A DNA stretch of 64,000 nt from Dactylosporangium roseum (GCF_025264685.1 NZ_CP073721.1:6279501-6343500), one strand, 5' to 3'; positions 18,101 through 26,236 are shown, counted from the stretch's first letter. Notes: generated by a model not told the origin, from the letters alone. A program made the numbers and translations.

Positions 18101-18661
18101 CTCCAGGAAGAAGTTGTCCGGGCCGAAGACGTCCCGCAGCTCGGCGGCCACCGCGCAGGCGCGCTCGAAGTCGCCGATCCGCAGCCAGGTCTGCACCTCA
18201 CCCGACGGGCAGCCGGTCGTGGCGATCAGGCCCTGCCCGTATCGCCGCAAGAGGTCGCGATCGGCCCGCGGCTTGTAGAAGAAGCCCTCGATGCTCGCCA
18301 GCGACGACAGGCGGAAGAGGTTGCGCAGGCCGGCGGCGTCGGCGGCGAGCAGCGTGAGGTGGGTGTAGGCCCCGCCGCCGGAGACGTCGTTCTCCCCGCC
18401 GGCGGCCCAGCGCACGCGGGTGCGGTCGCGTCGCTCGGTGCCCGGCGTCAGGTAGGCCTCCATGCCCAGGATCGGCCGGATCCCGGCGCTCGTCGCCTGC
18501 TGGAAGAAGTCGAACGCGCCGAACAGGTTGCCGTGGTCGGTCATCGCCAGCGCCGGCTGGCCGAGCCGGGCGGCCTCCGCGAACAGCGGCCGCAGCCGCG
18601 CCGCACCGTCGAGCATCGAATACTCGGTGTGCACGTGCAGATGTACGAACGACTCCCCCAC
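15146..18661 (-). CDS. dnaE: DNA polymerase III alpha subunit DnaE
   Basis: The replicative polymerase catalytic subunit is 1171 residues long. Domains in order are PHP (FVHLHVHTEYSMLDGAARL at the start), the palm with catalytic aspartates in SMPDIDMDFDERRRGDMI, the fingers and beta-binding region, a helix-hairpin-helix and a C-terminal OB fold (VTVAGILSGVQRRVTRQGRP). Length and order fit DnaE1, the main replicase in actinobacteria, rather than the shorter mutagenic DnaE2. The GTG start lies 7 bases behind a TAGGTT box, giving a probable leaderless message. A DUF2567-like gene follows. Confidence 0.97.
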   Translation of the reverse strand: MGESFVHLHVHTEYSMLDGAARLRPLFAEAARLGQPALAMTDHGNLFGAFDFFQQATSAGIRPILGMEAYLTPGTERRDRTRVRWAAGGENDVSGGGAYTHLTLLAADAAGLRNLFRLSSLASIEGFFYKPRADRDLLRRYGQGLIATTGCPSGEVQTWLRIGDFERACAVAAELRDVFGPDNFFLELMDHGLDIEARVRDDLLRLGRRLGLTAVATNDLHYTFASDADAHEALLCVQSGTTLADPKRFKLDAKDFYLKSAAEMRRLWDAEVPGACDATLLIAERIGDYGEVFARRNLMPRFPVPEGETEDSHLRAEVRRGLARRFPAGVPADHARQAEYELSVVGQMGFPGYFLVVADLVAHARREGIRVGPGRGSAAGALIAYALGITDLDPLAHGLLFERFLNPERISMPDIDMDFDERRRGDMIRYATGKYGDDRVSQIITYGTIKAKAAIKDAARVLGHPFALGDRITKATPPAVLGRDMPLTGIFDPAHPRYPEAAEFRRLYEAEPDVRSVVDTAKGLEGLKRQWGVHAAGVILSREPLIDVLPIQKREQDGAIITQWDMGACEAIGLLKMDFLGLRNLTILDDAVEAVRLNRGVGLVLEEVPLDDKPTYELLSRGDTLGVFQFDGGPMRALLRSMAPDTFADISAVGALYRPGPMGADTHHEYADRKNGRRPVVPIHPELAEPLADILDETYSLIVYQEQVMAIAQRVAGYSLGAADLLRRAMGKKQKEVLDTEFGPFSAGMRERGYSGDAIRTLWDILVPFSDYAFNKAHSAAYGLVSYWTAYLKANYPAEYMSALLTSVADDKDRSAVYLAECRHMGIRLLPPDVNESQGRFSAVGADIRFGLGGVRNVGASVVESIIRSRREKGAYTDFFDFLRKVDQVVCNRKTVESLIKAGAFDSFGHSRRGLLTVHADAIDAVLETKRNEAAGQFDLFGGDAVGSGLAVDPPIPAADWDKAERLAFEREMLGLYVSDHPLRGLEHVLRRAADRSVAALAEEGAVPDGTVVTVAGILSGVQRRVTRQGRPWAVAALEDLDGSIEVMFFPGTYEVVGQYVAEDAVVVVKGRVDRREDSPRLMAMDLRLPDLTAAENRPVVIVVPPDRCTPALVRRLREILTRHPGDTEVQVRLVDGAQTTLLRLGPERVTPGPGLTGAVERLLGPGSLAG

Positions 18662-18668
18662 GCGGACG

Positions 18669-18674
18669 AACCTA
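18669..18674 (-). promoter_or_regulatory. dnaE -10 box, leaderless GTG
   Basis: TAGGTT on the minus strand ends 7 bases before the dnaE GTG at 18661, the same geometry seen at several other genes in this window. Confidence 0.5.
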
Positions 18675-18679
18675 TCGCG

Positions 18680-18793
18680 GTGTCCGCCGCGATGTCGGCG
18701 CTCGCGTCACGGTTCGCCGACGGCGTGCGGCGGGTGGTCGACGACCACCACGAGCAGGTCTTCGCGGAGGCCGTCGCTCAGCTCCGGGCGTAG
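18680..18793 (+). CDS. Candidate small ORF divergent from dnaE (37 residues)
   Basis: A GTG-started frame codes for a 37-residue peptide ending in HHEQVFAEAVAQLRA. Nearly all codons end in G or C, as in genuine genes here, and the peptide forms a plausible amphipathic helix. It fills the otherwise empty 116-base gap between dnaE and the MinD-like gene and overlaps the end of the latter by 16 bases. No ribosome site is obvious and no family is recognised, so it may be chance or a gene remnant. Confidence 0.3.
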   Translation: MSAAMSALASRFADGVRRVVDDHHEQVFAEAVAQLRA

Positions 18794-19869
18794 GGGTCCA
18801 TCATCACGGCGGCGGCCCGGAGCCAGGCGCGCTTGGTGGCGGGGGCCAGCATCGGATATTCGATGTTGGACCCGCTCTCCAGCGCCGGGTCGTAGGGCAC
18901 CACGACGACGGCCCGCGTGCGGCTGCGGAAGTGGCCGGCGAGCTCCTCGATGAGCGGTGTCGGGTTGGGCGTCGGGCAGGACAGCAGCGTGACCGCGTTG
19001 GCGACCAGCTCCTCCATCCCGGCCTCGTCGAGCAGGTCGAGCATCCAGTCGGCGGTGAACGCGGCGTCCTCGCGCGGCACGCTGGTGACGACGAGCTGGT
19101 CGGCGGTCTGCAGGACGGTCTGCCAGTTGGGGCTCTCGACGTTGTTGCCCGTGTCGACGCAAATCACGTCGTGGGTGCGGCGCAGCAGTTCGAGGACCCG
19201 CCGGACGGTGTGCGGGTCGAGGCGCTGCGCGAAGCGCGGGTTCTCCTCACCGGCGAGCACGTCGTAGGAGCCGTCGGAGGCGTGCCGCAGGTAGTCGTCG
19301 AGGATGTCGTAGAGGTCGTAGCCTGACGCGTTCTCGACCCGCACCAGATCGGCGATGAGGTGCCGGATCGTGCGGGCGTGCCGGGCGCTGCCCGCGCGCA
19401 GGCCGAGCGTGCCGCGCAGCTCGTTGTCGTCCCAGGCGATGACGCCCTTGCCACGCACGCTGCCGATCGTCGCGGCGGTCAGCACCGTCGCGGTCGTCTT
19501 GTGCACCCCGCCCTTCGGATTGGCGAACGCGAACACCTTCGGCGCCGGGATCTCCTGCCGGAGCACCTGCACCATCTGCTCGGTCGGGTCGGGTGGCCGC
19601 TGCTGATACTCGAAGCGTGGCGCGTCGACGCGACGCTGCACGCCGGCGGACCGGGGCGGCGCGTCATACGGGCGGGTGACGTGGGGATGCATCGGCTCGT
19701 CATCGTAGGGCCGTGACGGCGGATGCGGCGCTGTGGGGCGCTCGAACCTGCCGTCGTAGTCGAGATCACCCGGATTCGCTCGGCCGGACAGGGCCCGGTC
19801 GAGCAGGGAGCGCCACCGGGGAGCCGGCTCCGCCGAGCTGTCCCACCTGGCATCGGCCCGCTCTGCCAC
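18778..19869 (-). CDS. MinD/ParA-like ATPase with atypical Walker A (KGGVHKTT)
   Basis: The 363-residue protein has a Pro/Arg-rich N-terminal region of about 95 residues and then a deviant-Walker P-loop ATPase domain. The loop reads NPKGGVHKTT (about residues 117-126), with His in place of the usual Gly before the catalytic Lys; the signature Lys (KGG) is kept. Later motifs are GVIAWDDNELRGTLG and DVICVDTGNNV. It has no ParB partner nearby, so chromosome segregation is not implied. GTG at 19869 is chosen for its GAGGGAGGG ribosome site; an upstream GTG at 19899 is also possible. Confidence 0.75.
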   Translation of the reverse strand: MAERADARWDSSAEPAPRWRSLLDRALSGRANPGDLDYDGRFERPTAPHPPSRPYDDEPMHPHVTRPYDAPPRSAGVQRRVDAPRFEYQQRPPDPTEQMVQVLRQEIPAPKVFAFANPKGGVHKTTATVLTAATIGSVRGKGVIAWDDNELRGTLGLRAGSARHARTIRHLIADLVRVENASGYDLYDILDDYLRHASDGSYDVLAGEENPRFAQRLDPHTVRRVLELLRRTHDVICVDTGNNVESPNWQTVLQTADQLVVTSVPREDAAFTADWMLDLLDEAGMEELVANAVTLLSCPTPNPTPLIEELAGHFRSRTRAVVVVPYDPALESGSNIEYPMLAPATKRAWLRAAAVMMDPYARS

Positions 19870-19992
19870 CCTGGCCCTCCCTCTCACCCGTGGCGTCACC
19901 CGTACCCCAGGCTACGGATCGAACAGTATTCGGACCACTCCCGCAGGCCCATCCCCTGCATCAACTGCACGACACCCCGATGGGATATCGCC

Positions 19993-20805
19993 TTACGACG
20001 GAGTGGGGGACGCGGTGGTACCGGCTGAGGCCTCCATGATCGGCCCGGCGACCGTCGTCTGCTCCGGAAGCGGCGGCAGGAACACGGTGCGATCGAGTCG
20101 ACGCAGGTCGATGATCGGATCGACGGCCCTGGTCTCGGGGCGCCCGGCGACGGCCCGCAGGACGGCCGGCGGGCCGTAGACGACGGCGGCGTAGACACAC
20201 GAGCAGTGCTCGCGGTACGCGGTGGCCTCGTTGTCGGCGACGATCGCGCCGGTCACGTAGACCGACCGGACGTCGGCGGGCCTGTCGCCGGCCTTCGTCA
20301 GCAGGTCGCGGTAGTGCTGCGCCTCCTGGAGCTTTCGCTGGGCGGTCGCGTCCATCGCGATGATCACGTCGTCGGGCACCCGGTACGCGCCGAGCCGCAC
20401 CAGCTCGGTCTGCGTGGCCGGCAGCGGCACCCGGGCGAACACGCTGGACGGGGCGGCGTCGCCGAGCACCGGGGCCAGCCGGTCCGGCGCCAGGTAGGCG
20501 GTGAACGACACCAGCGCGTACACGGAGTCGTCGCCGGTCAGCGCGGCGAGCTCGTCCTTGCTGCTCTGCACGTACGCCGGGATGGACGCGCCCTCGGACA
20601 CCCCGACCCGCAGGACGTCGCCCAGGGACGGGTCGCTGCGGCTGTGCTGGTTCGCGTCGTGGAGCACGAGAAGCGTGGCCGTGACCGCGACCACGGCGAC
20701 GACGGTCGTGAAGACACGCAGGCGCACCGCACCGCGGAAGATGCGAGCGAGGACGTTGCCGACCGGTGGGAGGAGGCGCTGGTCGAGATGCTGAAGGAGC
20801 TTCAT
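19993..20805 (-). CDS. Single-pass membrane protein of unknown function
   Basis: The 270-residue protein has one hydrophobic segment at about residues 31-50 (TTVVAVVAVTATLLVL) followed by a large domain predicted to lie outside the membrane. A Cys pair occurs in REHCSCVYAAVVYG and the tail is Ser/Thr/Pro-rich. No family is recognised. The ATG at 20805 is the first start that places the charged segment immediately before the membrane span. It lies upstream of the MinD-like gene with a 123-base gap, so co-expression is possible. Confidence 0.65.
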   Translation of the reverse strand: MKLLQHLDQRLLPPVGNVLARIFRGAVRLRVFTTVVAVVAVTATLLVLHDANQHSRSDPSLGDVLRVGVSEGASIPAYVQSSKDELAALTGDDSVYALVSFTAYLAPDRLAPVLGDAAPSSVFARVPLPATQTELVRLGAYRVPDDVIIAMDATAQRKLQEAQHYRDLLTKAGDRPADVRSVYVTGAIVADNEATAYREHCSCVYAAVVYGPPAVLRAVAGRPETRAVDPIIDLRRLDRTVFLPPLPEQTTVAGPIMEASAGTTASPTPS

Positions 20806-20852
20806 CGCCCCGCCAGGGTCGCACAGCGTGCTCGGAGCATCACCGACGGGGT

Positions 20853-21782
20853 CTACACCGTGCTTTGCAGGGTCGTGAGGGCATCGGCGAGATCCGCCGG
20901 GTATTGGCTGACGAAGGAGACGTACTCCCCCGTCCGCGGGTGGATGAAGCCCAGCTCGCGGGCGTGCAGCCACTGCCGGCCGAGGCGCAGCCGGGCCGCC
21001 AGGGTCGGGTCGGCGCCATACGTGAGGTCGCCCACGCACGGGTGGCGCACGGCCGAGAAGTGGACCCGGATCTGGTGGGTCCGCCCGGTCTCCAGCTTGA
21101 TGTCGAGCAGGCTGGCCGCGGGGAACGCCTCGATCGTGTCGTAGTGCGTGATGCTCGGCCGGCCGCCGGACACGACCGCGAACTTGTAGTCGTGGGCCGG
21201 GTGCCGGTCGATGGGGGCGTCGATCGTGCCGCGCAGGGGATCGGGGTGGCCCTGGACCACGGCGTGGTACCGCTTCTCCACCTCACGGGCCTTGAACGCC
21301 CGCTTGAGCGCGCTGTAGGCCGACTCGCTCTTCGCCACGACCATGAGGCCGGTCGTGCCGACGTCGAGCCGGTGCACGACACCCTGCCGCTCGGCCGCGC
21401 CGCTGGTGGCCACCGTGTGGCCCATCGCGGCGAGCCCGCCGATCACGGTCGGGCCGGTCCAGCCCGGGCTCGGGTGGGCGGCGACGCCGACCGGCTTGTC
21501 GACCACGACGATGTCGTCGTCGCTGTGGACGACGGTGAGCCCGGCGACCGGGACCGCCTCGACCGCCACGACGCTCGGCGGGGCGGGCAGCGTGACCTCC
21601 AGCCACGCACCCGCGCTCACCTTGTCCGACTTCGGGCGGACCGCGCCGTCGACGGCCACGTCGCCGGCCTCGACCAACGCCGCGGCGACCGTGCGGCTGA
21701 ACCCGAAGAGCCTGGTCAGCGCCTGGTCGAGCCGCGTGCCGTCGAGCCCGTCGGGCACCGGTAGCGAACGGACCTCACGCAT
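20853..21782 (-). CDS. RluD-family 23S rRNA pseudouridine synthase
   Basis: The 309-residue enzyme has an N-terminal S4 RNA-binding domain (about residues 14-75) and a RluA-type catalytic domain with the Asp-containing motif VVHRLDVGTTGLMVVAKS. Other conserved parts are DIVVVDKPVGVAAHPSPG and LETGRTHQIRVH. Family members modify uridines in large-subunit rRNA; the exact sites are not readable here. It overlaps the lspA end by 8 bases, an association common in bacteria. Confidence 0.9.
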   Translation of the reverse strand: MREVRSLPVPDGLDGTRLDQALTRLFGFSRTVAAALVEAGDVAVDGAVRPKSDKVSAGAWLEVTLPAPPSVVAVEAVPVAGLTVVHSDDDIVVVDKPVGVAAHPSPGWTGPTVIGGLAAMGHTVATSGAAERQGVVHRLDVGTTGLMVVAKSESAYSALKRAFKAREVEKRYHAVVQGHPDPLRGTIDAPIDRHPAHDYKFAVVSGGRPSITHYDTIEAFPAASLLDIKLETGRTHQIRVHFSAVRHPCVGDLTYGADPTLAARLRLGRQWLHARELGFIHPRTGEYVSFVSQYPADLADALTTLQSTV

Positions 21783-22380
21783 GCTCGTCCTTCGCCGCGG
21801 GAGCCGCCTCTTTCGCCACGGGAGCCGCCTCCCGCTCCTTCGACAGGCGGGTCCCGTCGCGGCGCCGTCCGGTGAACTCGAGCAGCACCGCGAGCGCCAC
21901 CCCGACCGTCAGGGCGGAGTCGGCGATGTTGAACACCGGGAAATGGCCCGCGTGGTCGTCCAGGAAGCTGAACATGTCGACCACGTGCCCGTGGAACGGC
22001 GCGGGCGCCCGGAAGATCCGGTCGGTGAGGTTGCCCGCGGCGCCGCCGAGCACCAGCCCGAGGGCCACCGCCCAGGCGGCCGAGACCGTGCCCCTGATCA
22101 TCCAGAAGAGCCACCCGACCACGCCGGTCGCGATGATCGGGAAGATCCACGTGTGATCTTCCAGCATGCTGAACGCCGCACCACTGTTGCGCGCGTAGAT
22201 CACGTAGATCAGCCCGCCGAGCAGCTTGAGCGGCTCGCCATGGGCGATCGTGGACGTCGTCCACTCTTTCACGATCTGGTCGATCGCGATCACCGCGGCC
22301 GCGATCACGCCGAACAGCGCCCAAGCGCGGCCGCGCCGAGCGCGGGGGGTGGTCGAGGGGAGATCGTCCTGGGTGGTCAG
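21775..22380 (-). CDS. lspA: Prolipoprotein signal peptidase LspA, probable CTG start
   Basis: LspA is a membrane aspartic protease that cleaves lipoprotein signal peptides after lipidation. Four spans are visible, and the two catalytic Asp lie in AAGNLTDRIF and FNIADSALTVG; YARNSGAAFSML is also conserved. The only sensible start that gives a normal-length protein (201 residues) is CTG at 22380, which overlaps the preceding stop as CTGA and follows GGAGGAG. The next in-frame candidate is GTG inside the first membrane span, and the earlier one overlaps the upstream gene by 91 bases. A 25-residue Ala/Lys/Glu tail ends the protein. Confidence 0.88.
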   Translation of the reverse strand: MTTQDDLPSTTPRARRGRAWALFGVIAAAVIAIDQIVKEWTTSTIAHGEPLKLLGGLIYVIYARNSGAAFSMLEDHTWIFPIIATGVVGWLFWMIRGTVSAAWAVALGLVLGGAAGNLTDRIFRAPAPFHGHVVDMFSFLDDHAGHFPVFNIADSALTVGVALAVLLEFTGRRRDGTRLSKEREAAPVAKEAAPAAKDEHA

Positions 22381-23177
22381 CGCCGCTCCTCCAACTGCTT
22401 GCAGGTGACGCAGAGCGTAGCGGACGGGAACGCGGCGAGCCGCTCCACGGGGATGGCGTTGCCGCACTTCTCACACCAGCCGTAGCCGCCCTCGTCGAGC
22501 CGCTCCAGGGCCCGCTCGACCTGGGTGATCCGCTCCAGGATGTTGTTGGCGAGCGTGATCTCCTGCTCGCGCTCGAACGTCTTGGTGCCGGTGTCGGCCT
22601 GGTCGTCGCCGGCGGAGTCGGTCAGCCGATGCTGCTGCAGCTCGGCGATCTCCAGGAGCGTCTGGCCGTGCTCGGCCTTCAACTCGTCGCGCCGCTCCAT
22701 CAGCGCGACGCGGATCTTCTCGGTCTCGGCTGCGGTCCGCGTGCCACGGGCGGGCTTCGCCCCAGCGGTCTTGGCCGCGGCGGTCTTCGGTTCTGCGGTC
22801 TTGGCCATCGTGGCTCCCTCGGCCGCAGTCGCGGCAATCGGCGTGGTGGTGTTCGTTCCGGTACGAGCTGAGCCCCGCTCGGCAGGTCCAGCCTTCTTCG
22901 CAACCGTGGTGCTCTTCGCCGGCGTGTTCTTCTTCGCCGGCGCGGTCTGCTTCGCCGCGACCTTGGTGGGCGTCGCGCTCGCGGCTTTTGTCGTCTTGCT
23001 CCCCACAGAACTCCCCCGCGGGTTCGCCTTCTTCACCCCAGCGGTCGTCCCGGCTTGCCGAGTGGCGGGTTTCTGTGTTGTTGTCACACTGGTCACTCGC
23101 GTCACATCGGCGGCCGCACCGCGCCCGGCACCGCTCGCTGCCCGGCCTTTCGGCACGGCATCAGCCCGCTCGGCCAT
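22377..23177 (-). CDS. DksA/TraR-type zinc-finger protein with a Lys/Ala-rich N-terminal tail
   Basis: The 266-residue protein ends in a DksA/TraR domain: a helical region (about residues 155-215) and a four-Cys zinc finger, CEKCGN...LCVTC. Such proteins bind RNA polymerase or act as general regulators. The first 150 residues are rich in Lys, Ala, Thr and Pro (PTKVAAKQTAPAKKNTPAK) and resemble histone-H1-like tails, so nucleic-acid binding is possible. ATG at 23177 has a GGGGAG site. It is the first gene of the lspA/rluD transcript, with lspA coupled by a 4-base overlap. Confidence 0.82.
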   Translation of the reverse strand: MAERADAVPKGRAASGAGRGAAADVTRVTSVTTTQKPATRQAGTTAGVKKANPRGSSVGSKTTKAASATPTKVAAKQTAPAKKNTPAKSTTVAKKAGPAERGSARTGTNTTTPIAATAAEGATMAKTAEPKTAAAKTAGAKPARGTRTAAETEKIRVALMERRDELKAEHGQTLLEIAELQQHRLTDSAGDDQADTGTKTFEREQEITLANNILERITQVERALERLDEGGYGWCEKCGNAIPVERLAAFPSATLCVTCKQLEERR

Positions 23178-23297
23178 GGCTCCCCCAGATGCAAAATGGG
23201 CGCGCGACGCGCCGTCGCGCACTCCAGTGGCTGGCAAGAATACGGAATGTACACGCGTCCGACAAACATGCCACACGCATTCCGACAATTGGATCAG

Positions 23298-24815
23298 TTA
23301 TTGGCGCCGGTCCTCGCCATGTTCGGCAAACCATCGGGCAAGTCTTCCGCGCCTGCTCACGGCCCGCAGCCGTCGCTCCGCCACGTCACGCACCTGCTCG
23401 GTCGTCACGATCAGGAGGCTGTCGCGGGTCTTCAGGCGGGTCTCGGGCACCGGGACGAACGCACCGCCGTCGCGCAGCACGAGCGTCACGACCGCACCGA
23501 CAGGCAATCGTAACTCGTCCACATGCACACCGTTGAGCTTCGAGCCGGGTGGTACCTCGACCTGCAGCAGATCGGCACCCATGCGCTCCAGCGGGGCCGC
23601 CTCGACCTGCAGATCCGTCGGCTCCGCGGGGGCGGTGACGCCGAGGCGCCGGGCAGCGGGCGGCAACGTCATCCCCTGCGCCGCCGTGTAGATCACCACC
23701 AGCACGAACACCACGTTGAACAGGACCTGGGCGCCCGGCACACCGGCCGACAGCGGGATGGTGGCCAGCACGACCGGCACGGCGCCCCGGAGCCCGGCCC
23801 AGGACAGGAACCCCTGTTCGCGCAGGGTGAAGCCGTTCGGCCCCAGGCTGAAGGGGGTGACGCTCACCAGCACCGACAGCGGCCGGGCCAGCAGGACGAG
23901 CACCAGGCCGACGACCACGGCCGGCAGGACCGCCGCCCCGAACTCGCCGGGCGAGACCAGCAGGCCGAGCAGCACGAACAGTCCGATCTGGGCGAGCCAC
24001 GCCAGCCCGTCGGCGAAGCCGAGCATCGCCCGGCGGTGCGGGAGGCGGGCGTTGCCGAGGACGACCCCGGCGACGTACACGGCCAGGAAGCCGGAGGCGT
24101 GGACGACGGAGCCAGCCGCGTACGCGAGCACGGTCAGGCCGATCGCGGCGAGCGGGTAGAGCCCGGCGGACGGCAGCGCGGCCCGGCGCAGCGCCCACGC
24201 ACCGCCGAAGCCCGCGACCAGCCCGATCACGGCGCCGGCGATCAACTCGTAGACGACCAGGCCGGCCTGTTCGTACCACGACCCGCCCGCCGCCAGCGGC
24301 GCCGACAGCAGCACCACCAGGATGACCACGGGCGCGTCGTTGATGCCGGACTCGGCCTCCAGCAGCGCGGCGAGGCGCGGGCGGACCGGCACCCGGCGCA
24401 AGGTGGAGAACACGGCGGCGGCGTCGGTCGAGGAGAGCACCGCGCCGTAGAGCAGGGCCGACTGCCAGCCGATGCCGAGGGCGTAGTGGACGACCACCCC
24501 GACGACGGCGACGCTGACCCCCACGCCGACGGTCGACAGCACGACCGCCGGGCCGAGCACCGGGCGCAGGGTCGACCAGCGGGAGGTGAGGCCGCCCTCG
24601 GCGATGATCACGACGAGGGCACAGATGCCCAGCGTGCGGGTGAGCTCGGCGTTCTCGAACTGGATCCCGACGCCGGCCTCGCCGAGGATCACCCCGAGCA
24701 TGAGGTAGACCAGCAGGCTCGGCAGGCCGAGGCGGACCGACAGCCGGACGGCGCCGACGCAGATCAGCAGGACCGCCGCGCCGATGAGCAGCGCGACGTT
24801 GAGCTCATGATTCAA
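23298..24815 (-). CDS. CPA-type cation/proton antiporter (NhaP2-like) with RCK_C domain
   Basis: The 505-residue protein has about twelve membrane spans and a cytoplasmic regulatory tail. The ion-site motif is in LLEAESGINDAPVVILVV, and SWAGLRGAVPVVLAT is typical of CPA1. The tail from about residue 405 resembles a TrkA-C (RCK_C) domain (LLQVEVPPGSKLNGVHV). K+/H+ exchange is likely from similarity to NhaP2, but Na+ cannot be excluded. The start overlaps the DUF167 gene by 4 bases. Confidence 0.85.
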   Translation of the reverse strand: MNHELNVALLIGAAVLLICVGAVRLSVRLGLPSLLVYLMLGVILGEAGVGIQFENAELTRTLGICALVVIIAEGGLTSRWSTLRPVLGPAVVLSTVGVGVSVAVVGVVVHYALGIGWQSALLYGAVLSSTDAAAVFSTLRRVPVRPRLAALLEAESGINDAPVVILVVLLSAPLAAGGSWYEQAGLVVYELIAGAVIGLVAGFGGAWALRRAALPSAGLYPLAAIGLTVLAYAAGSVVHASGFLAVYVAGVVLGNARLPHRRAMLGFADGLAWLAQIGLFVLLGLLVSPGEFGAAVLPAVVVGLVLVLLARPLSVLVSVTPFSLGPNGFTLREQGFLSWAGLRGAVPVVLATIPLSAGVPGAQVLFNVVFVLVVIYTAAQGMTLPPAARRLGVTAPAEPTDLQVEAAPLERMGADLLQVEVPPGSKLNGVHVDELRLPVGAVVTLVLRDGGAFVPVPETRLKTRDSLLIVTTEQVRDVAERRLRAVSRRGRLARWFAEHGEDRRQ

Positions 24816-25099
24816 CGCGTGATCTCCAGCAGCGCCGTGAGGCGCTCCTGGAGTCCTGCCGGCGCGTCGTCGACCTCGACGAGCTTGTCACGGCTGGTGG
24901 CGCCGGCCTTGAGCCGGAGGGTGGACGGGCGGACCTTGATCGCGTCGGCGAGGGCGCGCAGCGCCGCCTCGTTGGCCTGTCCCTCAACCGGGCGGGCACC
25001 TACCGCGACGACGAGCGCCGGACCATACGGCCCCGGGTAGCTGCCGCCGACCGCGATGCGCGACGCACCCGGCTTGACGCGGATCGCGATGGTGACCAC
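24812..25099 (-). CDS. DUF167/YggU-family small protein
   Basis: The 95-residue protein carries the DUF167 signature: IRVKPGASR near the start, VAVGARPVEGQANEAALRAL in the middle and GATSRDKLVEVD at the end. Structures of the family are known but the biochemical role is not. It overlaps the antiporter gene by 4 bases and is therefore coupled to it. Confidence 0.88.
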   Translation of the reverse strand: MVTIAIRVKPGASRIAVGGSYPGPYGPALVVAVGARPVEGQANEAALRALADAIKVRPSTLRLKAGATSRDKLVEVDDAPAGLQERLTALLEITR

Positions 25100-25181
25100 A
25101 CCTCATTGTGAAGGTTCACCCGATCGAGGACGATCCTCCCTCCGGACCGTCCCACGTTCCGGCACGCGCCCCGGGCACGGG

Positions 25182-25979
25182 TCACGGGCGGCGGCCCAGC
25201 AGCACGTCGTTCGGCGCGCAGACACTGCACGGGGTGAAGCCGAGCTCGACCGCCTCGTGCGCGGGCAGCGGCTCGTGCTCCCGGCCGAGCAGGTGCGGGC
25301 AGCCCGGGACGTGGTACCGGGGGCGGCCGTCGATGACGAGCACGTCGGTCTCCATCGCGGCGACCCGGGCGGCGTCGGCTGCCGACGACTGCTGGATCGG
25401 CGGCTCGTCCGCCGGGTCCTCGTCGTCGTAGTCGTCGTCATCGTCGTCGTAGTCGGGCGTGGACGGCCCGGCGCCGCGCCCGGCCACGGCCGGATACTCG
25501 TCGTGGCGGGCCCAGTCGGTCTCACCCTGCTGTGGGATCGCCGGCGCCGTGTCGGGCTCGTCCCGGATCGGCGCGATCATGGCGGTTTCGTCCATTCCGG
25601 GAGAGCCGCCGCCATACGCGGCGCCGGTCCGCGCGCCCGCACCCACGGGCTGGCGCTCGCCGCCCCGTGCCCGGCGGACCCCGGCGAAATCGTCGGCGGA
25701 GTGACCGCCGGTTGTCTGCAGGTCGTCGTGGGTCAGCCGCGACTCCAGCGGATCGTAGCGCTCCGACGGCACCTGGCGGCCGGTCCGCGTCGCGCGCGCC
25801 GCACGCGCGGCGGCGGCCTGGCGGCCTCCGACGATGAGTGCGACCGCGGCCAGCAGGCTCGCCGCGATCGACGCCACCAGCAGGGCGTCGGAGCCTTGCA
25901 GCAGGCCCAGCACGAGCAGGCCGACGGCAACCACGATCAGCAGCAGACTTCCGACGATCACGGCCCTGTCCCTCCGCAT
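25182..25979 (-). CDS. Membrane protein with acidic linker and C-terminal Cys/His metal-site-like motif
   Basis: The 265-residue protein has two hydrophobic segments at about residues 7-26 and 30-48, a long low-complexity linker with an Asp run (DYDDDDDDYDDEDP), and a C-terminal module RYHVPGCPHLLGREHEPLPA...GFTPCSVCAPN. The spacing of His, Cys and CxxC resembles the Ada-type metal-binding motif found at the ends of several actinobacterial membrane proteins. Function is unknown. ATG at 25979 begins just before the first span. Confidence 0.7.
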   Translation of the reverse strand: MRRDRAVIVGSLLLIVVAVGLLVLGLLQGSDALLVASIAASLLAAVALIVGGRQAAAARAARATRTGRQVPSERYDPLESRLTHDDLQTTGGHSADDFAGVRRARGGERQPVGAGARTGAAYGGGSPGMDETAMIAPIRDEPDTAPAIPQQGETDWARHDEYPAVAGRGAGPSTPDYDDDDDDYDDEDPADEPPIQQSSAADAARVAAMETDVLVIDGRPRYHVPGCPHLLGREHEPLPAHEAVELGFTPCSVCAPNDVLLGRRP

Positions 25980-26052
25980 GACGATCCCGGCGCGAGTTCC
26001 GGGCGAGTGTCTCTCAGCCGGTACAACGACCGAGCCCCCCGGAAGCGACCGG

Positions 26053-26078
26053 CGCCCCGGCCGAAATCGGCCGGGGCG
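26053..26078 (-). terminator. Hairpin terminator downstream of divIVA
   Basis: A perfect 11-bp GC stem (26053-26063 with 26068-26078) closes an AAAT loop. It lies 159 bases after the divIVA stop and before the next gene on the same strand. No T-run follows. Confidence 0.6.
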
Positions 26079-26236
26079 TCGCGTGTCGCTGTGACCGGGT
26101 GTGCCGGTCGCGCTGTGCTGCCAACTCACGTTGCGGTGCTGGTGTGCCGCCTGTCCCGTGGGGCGTCAGCGCCCCGGCGGAGGCGCCGGCAGTGCCCGGT
26201 GCGCCTTCGCCGCCGCTTCGCCTGCCTCGTCGGTCG

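Noticed and set aside
17060..18793. Long plus-strand ORF opposite dnaE
   Set aside because: It is an antisense shadow produced by GC-biased codons of dnaE; its peptide has no motif. Only the last 37 codons, outside dnaE, are kept as a weak candidate.
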